In this document: positions 56,045-64,000 of the stretch, piece after piece
Numbering within the stretch: the stretch's first letter is position 1
Layout: the number at the start of each line of letters is the position of its first letter
DNA from: an uncultured bacterium
GTDB taxonomy: Bacteria; Bacillota; Clostridia; Oscillospirales; Oscillospiraceae
Direction: 5' to 3'
DNA: 64,000 nt
NCBI GenBank assembly: GCA_949840775.1
Contig: CATKXO010000001.1
Span: 168,447-232,446 of the forward strand
Notes under the pieces: model-generated
Seen by the model: the letters and a program-made list of their open reading frames with translations, nothing else
The model's database searches: none
What the model was told of the DNA's origin: nothing
Program-made: the position numbers and the translations under genes

Positions 56045-56121
56045 TGGTAGCGGCAACTGGATTTGAACCAGTGACACCCCGGGTATGAACCGAGTGCTCT
56101 AGCCAACTGAGCTATGCCGCC
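56045..56121 (-). tRNA. tRNA-Met, elongator (anticodon CAT)
   Basis: Acceptor GGCGGCA/TGCCGCT, anticodon stem CTCGG/CCGGG around TTCATAC (anticodon CAT), T loop TTCAAAT, CCA encoded. The fully paired acceptor and lack of three G:C pairs at the anticodon stem end speak for the elongator. An ileucine form (modified CAT) cannot be excluded by eye. Confidence 0.92.
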
Positions 56122-56151
56122 GTTTCATGCCCCTCAAACAGGGCAAGGGAT

Positions 56152-56180
56152 AGTATAGCGGATTTACCCGTGATTGTCAA
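56152..56180 (-). promoter_or_regulatory. Promoter of the Met-Glu-Val tRNA cluster
   Basis: On the minus strand TTGACA (56180-56175), 17-base spacer, TATACT (56157-56152), 30 bases before tRNA-Met. Confidence 0.9.
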
Positions 56181-56275
56181 CAGTTTTTTTAAAATTTTTC
56201 CTTTTTCTTTTCCCCTCCGAGCCTCCGAGGTCAGGCCCGGAGGGGATATGCAGCTAATCCTGGGACCGCAGGCTG

Positions 56276-56797
56276 TCAGTCGTTTCGAAAACCCAGGCCG
56301 TCCCGAATCTTCTCACAGGACGAGTGGTCGAAGCCGTATTGGAAATCCCGGATCGCCAGGGTTCTGTGCAGACCTTTCCGGTAAAGCCACAGCACAGCGG
56401 AGTTCTGGATGGCCTCCTTCAAGTCCTTGCCCTGCTCCGCTTCGCCGGGATCAAAGAAAATATCGCTCAGGCTGCCGTAAGGGACCCGTTTTTGGTACAG
56501 CACCAGGCCCCGCTCATAGAAGCGGGCACTACCGCCTCCCTTTCGGGGGAACTCCTCCACCAGAGGGCCGAACTCCGGATCCGGGTTCCCGATGGCCCTG
56601 GGGCCGTCCCACTCCAGAACGGACTGCCCGTTGTGCTGCCGCCTTTGTGTTTCCGCGTTGACCTGACGCTGTTTTTTCGCCTTGTCCCAGGAGCGGATAA
56701 ACCAGATGATGAACGCGCCGCAGCCAATGACCAAGGCGATCATCAAAACGATGCCCAAAATGCCAAAAACCAAGCCGAGAATCAGATAAAAATCCAT
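56276..56797 (-). CDS. Small membrane-anchored protein of unknown function
   Basis: 173 residues from ATG 56797 with GTAGGAGC upstream. One or two N-terminal helices (about 3-34; YLILGLVFGILGIVLMIALV), a basic stop (RSWDKAKKQRQ), then a soluble domain with EWDGPRAIGNPDPEFGPLVE, RFYERGLVLYQKRVPYGSLS and the end DHSSCEKIRDGLGFRND. It resembles PH-like or YcxB-like membrane proteins in outline, but I do not claim the family. Its ribosome site overlaps the purL stop, so it is the last gene of that transcript. Confidence 0.75.
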   Translation of the reverse strand: MDFYLILGLVFGILGIVLMIALVIGCGAFIIWFIRSWDKAKKQRQVNAETQRRQHNGQSVLEWDGPRAIGNPDPEFGPLVEEFPRKGGGSARFYERGLVLYQKRVPYGSLSDIFFDPGEAEQGKDLKEAIQNSAVLWLYRKGLHRTLAIRDFQYGFDHSSCEKIRDGLGFRND

Positions 56798-56807
56798 AGA
56801 TATGCTC

Positions 56808-59800
56808 CTACTTGAAGTACTCCGCGCCGCTCTCAAAGAGGGGCATATGCTTGTTCCCGGGGATGTTGACTCCCACGAAGGGGCCGCGGCGTTCCAGGTG
56901 GCCCATCTTGCCGAAGACCCGGCCGTCGGGGGAGAAGATGCCCTCGATGGCCTCCATGGAGCCGTTGGGGTTGGCCAGGATGTCCATGGTGGGCCGGCCA
57001 TCCAGGTCCACATACTGGGTGCCCACCTGTCCTTTGGCAATCAGTTCAGCAGTAACCTCTGCCGGGGCCACAAACCGGCCCTCGCCGTGGGAGATGGGGA
57101 TGGTGTGCTCCTCACCCACCTGGCACTTGAGCATCCAGGGGGAGTTCACGCTGGCCACCCGTGTGGTGACATACCGGCTCTGGTGGCGGCCAATCAGGTT
57201 GTAGGTCAGGGTGGGACAGGCGCCGTCCATGGGCCTGATCTCACCGAAGGGGACCAGTCCCAGTTTCACCAGGGCCTGGAAGCCGTTGCAGATGCCCAGC
57301 ATCAGGCCGTCCCGGTTTTTCAGCAGGTCCATAATGGCGTCGCTGAGGGCGGGATTGCGGAGGAAGGAGGCGATGAACTTGCCGGAGCCCTCTGGCTCGT
57401 CGCCGCCGGAGAAGCCGCCGGGGAGGACCACCATCTGAGCTTCCCGGATGGCCTGCTCCAGGGCCTGGGCGGACTGGGCCAGGAAGTCGTTGGTCAGGTT
57501 GCGGACAACCACAATCTCCGGGTCGATGCCCGCCCGGATGCAGGCTTTGGCCGTGTCGTACTCGCAGTTGGTGCCGGGGAAGACGGGGATGACCGCCTTG
57601 GGGTGGGCGACTTTGTGCTTACACACAGCGGGGGAGCGGCCCTCCCAGGAAATGGACTGTACTTCCTCAGAGGTTCCCGCCCTGGTGGGGTAGACCTCCT
57701 CCAGCACGCCCTCGTTGAGCTTCAACAGCTCGTCAACCGGCACAGCCTCGCCGGGCAGGGCGATGAAGGGGGGCTTGGTGGTTTCGCCGATGCGATGGGC
57801 GTGGGACAGGTTTATCTCCTCGGCCAGCTCGGCCACGATAAAGCCGGGTTTGGGCAGATACCAAGCGGTGTTGTCCACACCGGCCTGGAAGCCAACGCGG
57901 TTGCCGAAGGACATCTTCATGACAGCCTCAGCCAAACTGTTCTCCACCGTCCAGGCGGCTTTTACCTTGCCCGCCTGACACAGATCATGGAACTGCCCCC
58001 AAGCTTCCTTCATGGCCCCGGCGCTGTCTTCGTCAGGGGCAAAGCAGTATACCGGGTGCCCCGCCTCCTTGAACTCGGGGGTAATCACTTCCCCGGCCTT
58101 GACGGGGGCAATGGCAAAGGAAATCAGGGTGGGGGGCACGTCCTTATCCAGGAAGGAGCCGGACATGGAGTCCTTGCCGCCGATGGCGGCGGCCCCGTAG
58201 TCCAGCTGGGCGTCCAGCGCCCCCAGAAGAGCCTGGAAGGGTTTGCCCCAGCGGACGGGCTCGTCCCGGAGCTTCTCAAAGAACTCCTGCAAAGTGAGGT
58301 AAACCTTTTTATAGTCCGCGCCTGCGGCCACCAGCTTGGCAATGGAGACGGTCACCGCCTCGTAGGCCCCCTGGTAGGGGTTGGCAGACAGCCCGTCCGG
58401 GTCACAGCCCCAGGCCATGACGCTGGCCTGGTCGGTCTCCTGCCCCGGCAGAACCGGTAGCAGTGCTGCCATGGCCTGAGCGGGGGTGGCCTGGTACTTG
58501 CCGCCGAAGGGCATCAGGACAGACCCTGCCCCGATGGAGCCGTCGAACCGCTCCACCAGTCCCCGGCGGGAGGCGCATTTCAGGCTGGCAGCCACTTCCC
58601 GCAATGTAAGGGCCGGCGCCCTCGCCGGCCCGTTGGGCTCGGGGCAGGTATGCGGGGCGCCGAGGGCGGCGCCCCCTACATGAGCTCTGGCGTGCTTCAC
58701 CGCACCATTGGTGTTGAGGAAGGCCCGGGACAGGTTGGCGATCTTCTGGCCCTTCCAGCGCATGACCATCCGGGGGCTCTCGGTGACGGTAGCCACCCGG
58801 TAGGCCTCCAGATTTTCCTTCTCGGCGGCGGCGATGAACTGAGCCTCGTCCTCGGAAGCCACCACAACCGCCATCCGCTCCTGGCTCTCGGAGATGGCCA
58901 GCTCGGTGCCGTCCAGGCCGTCGTACTTCTTGCGCACCGCGTCCAGGTCGATCTCCAGCCCGTCGGCCAGCTCGCCGATGGCCACCGACACGCCGCCGGC
59001 GCCGAAGTCATTGCACCGCTTGATGAGCCGGGTGACCTCTCCGTCCCTAAACAGCCGCTGAATCTTCCGCTCCTCGGGGGCATTGCCCTTCTGCACCTCG
59101 GAGGCCATGGTGGTCAGTGACTTCTTGTTGTGGCTCTTGGAGGAGCCGGTGGCTCCGCCGATGCCGTCCCGGCCGGTGCGGCCGCCCAGCAAAATCACCA
59201 CATCCCCAGGGGCGGGCCGCTCCCGGCGGACGTTCTCCGCCGGGGCTGCGCCGACAACAGCGCCGCACTCCAGCCGCTTGGCGATGTAGCCCTCGTGGTA
59301 CACCTCGGCCACGTGGCCGGTGGCCAGGCCGATCTGGTTGCCGTAGGAGGAGTAGCCCGCCGCCGCCGTCTGGCACAGCTTGCGCTGGGGCAGCTTGCCC
59401 TCCAGGGTCTGGTCGAAGGGGACACGGGGGTCGCCCGCCCCGGTAAAGCGCATGGCCTGATGGACATATACCCGCCCAGACAGGGGGTCCCGGATGCAGC
59501 CGCCGATGCAGGTGGCCGCGCCGCCGAAGGGCTCGATCTCGGTGGGGTGGTTGTGGGTCTCGTTCTTGAACATGAGCAGCCAGTCCTGGGTCTCGCCATC
59601 CACCTGGGCGGGGACATGGATGGAGCAGGCGTTGATCTCCTCGCTCTCGTCCAGCTCGGGGAGCAGCCCCCGCTTTTTCAGCACCTTTGTGCCGATGGTG
59701 GCGATGTCCATGAGAGTCTGGGGACGCTTTGCCGCCTTCTCCTCGCCGTAGACCTCCACCCGGGCGGCCAGATACCGCTCATAGGCGGCTTTCACGGCGG

Positions 59801-60530
59801 GGTCGTCAATTTGAATGTTGTCAAGATGGGTGGAGAAGGTGGTGTGGCGGCAGTGGTCGGACCAGTAGGTGTCCACCACCCGCACCTCGGTGATGGTGGG
59901 GTCACGCTTCTCCTCGTCCCGGAAGTAGGTCTGGAGGAACTTCAGGTCGTCTAGGTCCATGGCCAGCCCCAGCCTGTCCAACAGGGCGGCCAGGGCAGGC
60001 TCGTCCATGGCGGTGAAGCCCTCGACCCTGTCCACATGGTCGGGGATGGCGTGCTCCCGCACCAGGGTATCGGGCTTGTCCAGGGAGGCCTCCCGGCTCT
60101 CCACCGGGTTGATGAGGAAGCCTTTGATCTTGTCCAGGTCCTCCTGAGACAGGTGTCCCTCCAGGAAGTAGACCTTGGCGTAAGCCACCAGGGGCCGCTC
60201 CACCCCGGCCATGAGCTGGATGCACTGGGCGGCGGAGTCCGCCCGCTGGTCGAACTGCCCCGGCAGGGCCTCCACGGCGAAGAAGGCCCCGGCGATGCGG
60301 GGCATGGGAAAGTCCTCGTCGTAAACCACGTCCACCTGGGGCTCGGAGAAGACGATGTCCTTGGCCCGCTCATAGACCTCCCGGTCGATCTGTTCCACGT
60401 CGTACCGGTTCAAAATGGTCACAGCATGAAGGCCCTCAATGCCCAGCTGCTCCCGCAGCTGTTTGCACAGGCCCTGGGCCTCCACGTCGAAGCCCTCTTT
60501 TTTCTTGGAAAAACAGCGGTAAACACTCAT
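56808..60530 (-). CDS. purL: Phosphoribosylformylglycinamidine synthase (large fused form) with a repeat-encoded insert
   Basis: 1240 residues from ATG 60530 (GGAGG upstream). Fourth step of purine synthesis, combining FGAM synthase and glutaminase as in E. coli and many Clostridia. First half: YFRDEEKRDPTITEVRVVDT, DHCRHTTFSTHLDNIQID, MFKNETHNHPTEIEPFGGAA, GGRTGRDGIGGATGSSKSHN. Second half: LVERFDGSIGAGSVLMPFGG, GAAAIGGKDSMSGSF. Glutaminase: VIPVFPGTNCEYDTAKACIR, nucleophile Cys at about 1080 in LGICNGFQAL, and ISHGEGRF. Residues 618-642 (GGAALGAPHTCPEPNGPARA inside) are encoded by a palindromic repeat. They fall in the linker between NTNGAVKHARAH and REVAASLKCASRRGL, so activity may be kept. 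Confidence 0.95.
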   Translation of the reverse strand: MSVYRCFSKKKEGFDVEAQGLCKQLREQLGIEGLHAVTILNRYDVEQIDREVYERAKDIVFSEPQVDVVYDEDFPMPRIAGAFFAVEALPGQFDQRADSAAQCIQLMAGVERPLVAYAKVYFLEGHLSQEDLDKIKGFLINPVESREASLDKPDTLVREHAIPDHVDRVEGFTAMDEPALAALLDRLGLAMDLDDLKFLQTYFRDEEKRDPTITEVRVVDTYWSDHCRHTTFSTHLDNIQIDDPAVKAAYERYLAARVEVYGEEKAAKRPQTLMDIATIGTKVLKKRGLLPELDESEEINACSIHVPAQVDGETQDWLLMFKNETHNHPTEIEPFGGAATCIGGCIRDPLSGRVYVHQAMRFTGAGDPRVPFDQTLEGKLPQRKLCQTAAAGYSSYGNQIGLATGHVAEVYHEGYIAKRLECGAVVGAAPAENVRRERPAPGDVVILLGGRTGRDGIGGATGSSKSHNKKSLTTMASEVQKGNAPEERKIQRLFRDGEVTRLIKRCNDFGAGGVSVAIGELADGLEIDLDAVRKKYDGLDGTELAISESQERMAVVVASEDEAQFIAAAEKENLEAYRVATVTESPRMVMRWKGQKIANLSRAFLNTNGAVKHARAHVGGAALGAPHTCPEPNGPARAPALTLREVAASLKCASRRGLVERFDGSIGAGSVLMPFGGKYQATPAQAMAALLPVLPGQETDQASVMAWGCDPDGLSANPYQGAYEAVTVSIAKLVAAGADYKKVYLTLQEFFEKLRDEPVRWGKPFQALLGALDAQLDYGAAAIGGKDSMSGSFLDKDVPPTLISFAIAPVKAGEVITPEFKEAGHPVYCFAPDEDSAGAMKEAWGQFHDLCQAGKVKAAWTVENSLAEAVMKMSFGNRVGFQAGVDNTAWYLPKPGFIVAELAEEINLSHAHRIGETTKPPFIALPGEAVPVDELLKLNEGVLEEVYPTRAGTSEEVQSISWEGRSPAVCKHKVAHPKAVIPVFPGTNCEYDTAKACIRAGIDPEIVVVRNLTNDFLAQSAQALEQAIREAQMVVLPGGFSGGDEPEGSGKFIASFLRNPALSDAIMDLLKNRDGLMLGICNGFQALVKLGLVPFGEIRPMDGACPTLTYNLIGRHQSRYVTTRVASVNSPWMLKCQVGEEHTIPISHGEGRFVAPAEVTAELIAKGQVGTQYVDLDGRPTMDILANPNGSMEAIEGIFSPDGRVFGKMGHLERRGPFVGVNIPGNKHMPLFESGAEYFK
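58606..58679. repeat. GTAGGGG palindromic element j, inserted in frame in purL
   Basis: Left end GTAAGGGCCGGCG-ccct-CGCCGGCCCG, right half GGGGCGCCG-aggg-CGGCGCCCCC-TAC; 74 bp with the same two-hairpin plan as the intergenic copies. It is read through in the purL frame without stop. On the coding strand GTAGGG gives Val-Gly; the TAG that ends dxr and pgeF is here out of frame. Confidence 0.92.
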
Positions 60531-60554
60531 ACTCTTCTTTCCTCCGTTTTCTTA

Positions 60555-60612
60555 GTAGGGGCGGCCTTTGGCCGCCCGTTTTTCTTGGCGGACGGCCAAA
60601 GGCCGCCCCTAC
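60555..60612. repeat. GTAGGGG palindromic element d
   Basis: GTAGGGGCGGCC-TTT-GGCCGCCC, 14 bases, then GACGGCCAAAGGCCGCCCC-TAC. 58 bp between purL and the lipoprotein gene; the two halves are inverted copies, so the whole unit is also one long hairpin. Confidence 0.92.
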
Positions 60613-60617
60613 GGGAA

Positions 60618-62129
60618 TCATTGCACAGTCCAATTTTCAATCTGATCAAACACATTCCCCCGCACCGGGGACAGGCCCGAAAGCTGGCCCCACTGGGTAA
60701 GGACAGAGCCGTTTTTAAACAGGATGGGGACGATTGGGGCCTGCTCATTCAACAGGGCAAAGAACTCCCCGGCGGGGACAGATTTCTCCTCCGGAGCCGC
60801 GCCCTGCATGGCGGCCAGAAGGGAATCGGCTCCCTCTGCCCACCAGCCGCCGTAGTTTAGTGCTCCGGTGGAGGACAGCAGGGAGGAGAGGTTGAAATCG
60901 GCGGTAAACACCGTCTCACCCAGATACAGGTCGAAGTTCCCGGCGCTCAGGGCGGCGGTGTAGTCCTCGAAAGGCAGCTGACGCAGGTCCACGGTGAAGC
61001 CGGCCGCCTCCAGCTGGTAGGCAATGAGCTGGGCGGCGGAGGTCTTGGCCACGTTTTCGCTGTTTACCAAAAGGACCAGTTCAGCCCCCTGGAGCCGCAG
61101 CGACTCCATCTGGGCTGCCAGGCCCTCCGGGTCGTAGGTGAGGGGCTCCTCCCCTGGCTGGTACAGCGGACTGGCTGGGTGGACGGGAAGGAGGGTGGAA
61201 ATGGCGTGGTTGGCGTAGACGGTGGTGGCAACGGCGTCCCGGTCCACCGCCAGGGATATGGCCCGCCGGACGTTGGCTGTACGGCAGACGCCCGTCCGGG
61301 TGTTGAAGCCCAGGTAAATAAAGTCGGTGGTGGGATAGTCCCAGGTCTGATAGTTGCCCCCATAGCCCATGGCGTTGGTGGCCATCAGGTCCACGTCCAC
61401 CAAGGAGATGTCCCCGGAGTCGAAGTCGTAGATCAGCTCGTCACTGCGGGTGACGGTCCGCAGAAGGATGGACTGGACGGGTAGCGCCTTGTCCCGCTGC
61501 CACCAGTCCGTCCGGGCGGTGAGGGCGGTTCCGTCCTCCGACAGCATGTAGGGGCCGGTGCCGGCGGGGCGGTCCTCCCTGCCCAGGGCGATGGGGATAT
61601 CCAGCAGCAGCGGCAGGGAGCCGTTGGCGCGGCGGAGGGTGACGGTAAACTGGTTTGGGGCCTCGTCGGAGGCGGCAATGGCGGCGATATCGGCCAGCCG
61701 CTCCTGGTAGCGGCTGCCGGGAGACCGGGCCAGGTCCAGGGCGGCGGCCGCCGTCTGGCCGGTGAAAGGGGTGCCGTCTGAGAAGGTGACCCCGGCCCGG
61801 AGGGTGAAGGTCCAGGCCAGCTTGTCCTCACTGACGGTCCAGCTCTGGCACAGCAGGGGCTGGGCCTGAAAGGAGGCGTCCACGGTAAACAGGCTCTCGT
61901 AGAGCAGGGAAGCCAGGGTCATGTTGGCCCGGTTGGCTCCCAGAACGGGGTGGAGGCTGTATTCCGGATAGAAGGCCAGGGTGAAGGGGAGGGCCTTCTG
62001 TGGCGGGTCCTCCGCATGGCCGACATCTGACGAAGACCCGGCGGAGCTGACGGCGGGCGGAGCCTCCCCGCCGCAGGCGGTCAGGGACAGCAGCAGGGCG
62101 GAAAGAAGCAAACAGAATATGCGTTTCAT
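60618..62129 (-). CDS. Oligopeptide/nickel-type ABC substrate-binding lipoprotein (family 5)
   Basis: 503 residues from ATG 62129. Signal peptide with lipobox LLSLTAC at about 14-20. Family-5 marks: FTLAFYPEYSLHPVLGANRA, LASLLYESLFTVDASFQAQP, WTFTLRAGVTFSDGTPFTGQ, PAGTGPYMLSEDGTALTART and FNTRTGVCRTANVRRAISLA. Permease and ATPase genes are not adjacent, so this is an orphan binding protein; ligand unknown. Palindromic elements flank it on both sides. Confidence 0.88.
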   Translation of the reverse strand: MKRIFCLLLSALLLSLTACGGEAPPAVSSAGSSSDVGHAEDPPQKALPFTLAFYPEYSLHPVLGANRANMTLASLLYESLFTVDASFQAQPLLCQSWTVSEDKLAWTFTLRAGVTFSDGTPFTGQTAAAALDLARSPGSRYQERLADIAAIAASDEAPNQFTVTLRRANGSLPLLLDIPIALGREDRPAGTGPYMLSEDGTALTARTDWWQRDKALPVQSILLRTVTRSDELIYDFDSGDISLVDVDLMATNAMGYGGNYQTWDYPTTDFIYLGFNTRTGVCRTANVRRAISLAVDRDAVATTVYANHAISTLLPVHPASPLYQPGEEPLTYDPEGLAAQMESLRLQGAELVLLVNSENVAKTSAAQLIAYQLEAAGFTVDLRQLPFEDYTAALSAGNFDLYLGETVFTADFNLSSLLSSTGALNYGGWWAEGADSLLAAMQGAAPEEKSVPAGEFFALLNEQAPIVPILFKNGSVLTQWGQLSGLSPVRGNVFDQIENWTVQ

Positions 62130-62142
62130 ATTTTGATTCCTT

Positions 62143-62218
62143 GTAGGGGCCGGCGCCCTCGCCGGCCCGGCTGTTTTGACGTTTCTCTGAATGGGCCGCC
62201 GAGGGCGGCGGACCCTAC
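62143..62218. repeat. GTAGGGG palindromic element e
   Basis: GTAGGGGCCGGCG-ccct-CGCCGGCCCG from 62143, right half GGGCCGCCG-aggg-CGGCGGACCC-TAC ending at 62218. Its right end supplies the stop codon of pgeF (TAG read on the minus strand at 62217-62215). Confidence 0.92.
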
Positions 62219-63027
62219 ACAAGCTGAATGATCGCCGCCATGCTGCCCCGCTGGCTTCCCTGGACCCGGTGGGACCAGAAAATGTCTAAATTGCAGGCGG
62301 TGCAGGCGGGACAGAGGGCGATGTGCTCCCGTCTCAGCCCCGCAAGTTCCAGCCATTTGGCGTTGGCCGCCTTCAAATCCACGGAGTATTTCCCCTTTTG
62401 AGAGAGCGGGCGGATAAACGGCTCTGCATCTGGTCCCAGCCCGGCCCGCAGGCCGTCGGGCACGTCGATGTGTGTCTCAAAGCAGCATGGACCAATGCCC
62501 GGCCCGATGGCGGCCAGAATCTGTCCGGCTTGGCAGCCATAGTCCCGGACCATGGCCTCTGCCGCCCGGGCGGCAATCCCGGCGGCGGTGCCCCGCCAGC
62601 CGGCATGGGCGGCGGCGATGCATCGGCGGACCGGGTCGTAGAGCAGGATAGGGATGCAGTCCCCGGAGAAGATGGTCAGGCACACCCCAGGCTCGTTGGT
62701 AATCAGGCCGTCCGCCTCAAAGACGCCAGGGGAGGCGGGGCTGTCCATTATGTCGGCCCTGGTGACCGGACGGATGATATCGCTGTGGATCTGCTGGTTC
62801 TTCACCAGGGCGTTGGCATCCGCACCGGTGGCGGCGCAGAACCGGGTAAAATTTTCCCGGAGGTTGGCCGGGGCGTCCCCCCGGCTGGCCCCCAGGTTCA
62901 GGCTGTCCATGGGCGCGGGGGACACGCCCCCCAGCCGGGTGGAGAAGCCGTGGGCTGTCCCCGCCCAGGCGGGGTCCGGACAGGCGTAAAAGGGTACGCC
63001 ATGGCGCTCCTGTTTGATAATGTCCAT
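62215..63027 (-). CDS. pgeF: Peptidoglycan editing factor PgeF (YfiH/DUF152, multicopper-laccase-like fold)
   Basis: 270 residues from ATG 63027 (GGAGGTACGTC upstream). It clears mis-made muropeptide precursors (L-Ser for L-Ala); human FAMIN is a homologue. WAGTAHGFSTRLGGVSPAPM, LGASRGDAPANLRENFTRFC, VKNQQIHSDIIRPV, ADGLITNEPGVCLTIFSGDC and the metal histidine in AAAHAGWRGTAAGIAARAAE are family marks, with IGPGIGPCCFETHIDV near the end. The stop codon comes from repeat e. Confidence 0.93.
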   Translation of the reverse strand: MDIIKQERHGVPFYACPDPAWAGTAHGFSTRLGGVSPAPMDSLNLGASRGDAPANLRENFTRFCAATGADANALVKNQQIHSDIIRPVTRADIMDSPASPGVFEADGLITNEPGVCLTIFSGDCIPILLYDPVRRCIAAAHAGWRGTAAGIAARAAEAMVRDYGCQAGQILAAIGPGIGPCCFETHIDVPDGLRAGLGPDAEPFIRPLSQKGKYSVDLKAANAKWLELAGLRREHIALCPACTACNLDIFWSHRVQGSQRGSMAAIIQLV

Positions 63028-63181
63028 GACGTACCTCCGATTACACACGATTGTGAGGTCTCCCGCCCTTTTCAGGCGGGAAACCTGCTTTGTCTTATTT
63101 TAGCCTAAAATCTGTCAGATAGCAACCCATAACAAGGGAGAATTGGAATCTATTTTTTTCCGTACTGGGGGGCAAACTGCA

Positions 63182-63394
63182 TCAAAGCTGTTCCAGCTCC
63201 CGCAGAGTCTCCTGAATGGTCTTCTGAGGCAGATAGACTGCCGCCATCTCCTGGAGCTGGGCCAGGGAGAGGGATCGGGCCGCGCCTACCATAGGGTGCT
63301 TCATGAATTTTCCAAAGCGGCGCTGAAACACGGCTTTCGATTTTGGATTGTCCAGAAGCTCGCCTACTGTGATCTGCTTGTTGCGTAAGTCCAT
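63182..63394 (-). CDS. Small conserved-looking protein, function unknown
   Basis: 70 residues from ATG 63394 with a clear GGAGGTG upstream. Helical and basic: MDLRNKQITVGELLDNPKSK, AVFQRRFGKFMKHPMVGAAR and LSLAQLQEMAAVYLPQKTIQ. The TVGELLDNP...F pattern followed by a four-helix tail resembles short C-terminal modules found on some clostridial enzymes, but I cannot name it. It stands alone. Confidence 0.7.
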   Translation of the reverse strand: MDLRNKQITVGELLDNPKSKAVFQRRFGKFMKHPMVGAARSLSLAQLQEMAAVYLPQKTIQETLRELEQL

Positions 63395-63478
63395 GTAAAT
63401 TCACCTCCAGAAACAGTTTATGCGCCTGGCAGCTGAGCCTTGACAGAGGCCGGGAGTGTCCTTTTCACAGATTTTAAT

Positions 63479-63558
63479 GTAGGGGCCGCCGCCCTCGGCG
63501 GCCTGCCAAAATGCAATGCCTCTTCTGGTTTCGGGCCGCCCAGGGGGGCGCCCCCTAC
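63479..63558. repeat. GTAGGGG palindromic element f
   Basis: GTAGGGGCCGCCG-ccct-CGGCGGCC from 63479; right half CGGGCCGCCC-aggg-GGGCGCCCCC-TAC ending at 63558. Total 80 bp between two divergent genes. Confidence 0.9.
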
Positions 63559-63612
63559 AGATGACCTCTGGATAGAATGTGCGTTAGGGCATTCCCACAG
63601 AGGCCGGATTTC

Positions 63613-63641
63613 TTGACTTTCCGCTTCCAAAAGGATATACT
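63613..63641 (+). promoter_or_regulatory. Promoter of the last gene
   Basis: TTGACT at 63613-63618, 17-base spacer, TATACT at 63636-63641. Confidence 0.82.
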
Positions 63642-63679
63642 GTATATTGTAAAGTTTCATTCAAAGGGGGGGTCCACGA

Positions 63680-64000
63680 ATGGCAGGCAGGAAAACAGGA
63701 GTGCGGGCGGTGCTCGGCGCTGCCCACAGCGCCCTGCGGCGGAAGCACACTGTGGCGGTGGTCTACATCACCCTGCGGGTTTTGGTCATCGTCATGATGG
63801 TGGCCCAGTTTTTCAATGGGGACTTCGAGAGCGTATTTCTGTGCGGCCTGACCCTGGTGCTGTTTCTGTTGCCCACGGTATTTGAGCGGGCGCTGATGAT
63901 CGACCTGCCCAACACCCTGGAGATTATTATTATGCTGTTCATCTTTGCCGCAGAGATTCTGGGGGAGATCAGCTCGTTCTATACCACCTTCAAGCATTGG
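63680..64000 (+). CDS. Multi-helix membrane protein, N-terminal part
   Basis: 107 residues before the window ends, from ATG 63680 behind AAAGGGGGGG. A basic start (MAGRKTGVRAVLGAAHSALR) is followed by three hydrophobic helices: VVYITLRVLVIVMMVAQFF, VFLCGLTLVLFLLPTVFE and EIIIMLFIFAAEILGEI. The pattern, ending in FYTTFKHW, is like small polytopic proteins of the DUF2238/YjdF (E. coli) type, but the decisive motif would come after the window edge. Confidence 0.7.
   Translation, partial: MAGRKTGVRAVLGAAHSALRRKHTVAVVYITLRVLVIVMMVAQFFNGDFESVFLCGLTLVLFLLPTVFERALMIDLPNTLEIIIMLFIFAAEILGEISSFYTTFKHW

Overview
The window reads as a chromosomal segment of a GC-rich, anaerobic, Gram-positive Clostridia member, most likely Oscillospiraceae (Flavonifractor/Intestinimonas-like). 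The taxonomic call is inference. It rests on PolC plus DnaE polymerases, LL-diaminopimelate aminotransferase, the RapZ-YvcK-WhiA trio, HPr kinase, a two-domain superoxide reductase, sortase and LTA-synthase-type envelope genes, and strong Shine-Dalgarno sites.

Layout. 1-300: end of an unknown gene and a tRNA-Gln. 300-5800: an AT-richer, decayed mobile island abutting the tRNA. It holds a tyrosine-recombinase stub, a twice-frameshifted gene, an IS630 stub, XRE regulators, an ECF sigma/anti-sigma/secreted-protein cassette, a Spo0A-C-like protein, a broken serine recombinase and a kinase-like stub. 6100-11200: envelope block with an O-antigen-ligase-like protein, a peptidoglycan amidase, two tandem c-di-GMP-I riboswitches, a repeat-rich sortase-anchored surface protein and a class B sortase. 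11200-20800: dapL, rpmB, hprK-glcK, a ribbon-helix-helix cassette, murB-rapZ-yvcK-whiA and a GNAT gene. 20800-27500: dnaE, two mgtC paralogues, yjdF with a probable riboswitch, and ribU under an FMN riboswitch. 27900-40100: the conserved block pyrH-frr-uppS-cdsA-dxr-rseP-ispG-polC, interrupted by two small orphan units. 40200-46900: LTA-synthase-like sulfatase, Bax-inhibitor-like protein, pfkA, ppk1. 46900-55000: a BTAD regulator with a degenerate GGDEF-like tail, then an ABC importer and a YesM/YesN-type two-component system. 55100-64000: superoxide reductase, three tRNAs, purL, an orphan peptide-binding lipoprotein, pgeF, and the start of a membrane protein.

The most unusual signal is a family of short composite palindromes with GTAGGGG...CCCCTAC ends, at least eight copies here. 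They lie mostly between genes, but one is inserted in frame inside purL and encodes about 25 extra residues, and two supply the stop codon of their neighbour (dxr, pgeF). A second repeat, about 132 bp and MITE-like, occurs twice. The second strongest signal is the tandem c-di-GMP riboswitch pair in front of the surface protein and its nearby sortase. All calls were made by eye from sequence and family knowledge; no database search was run.
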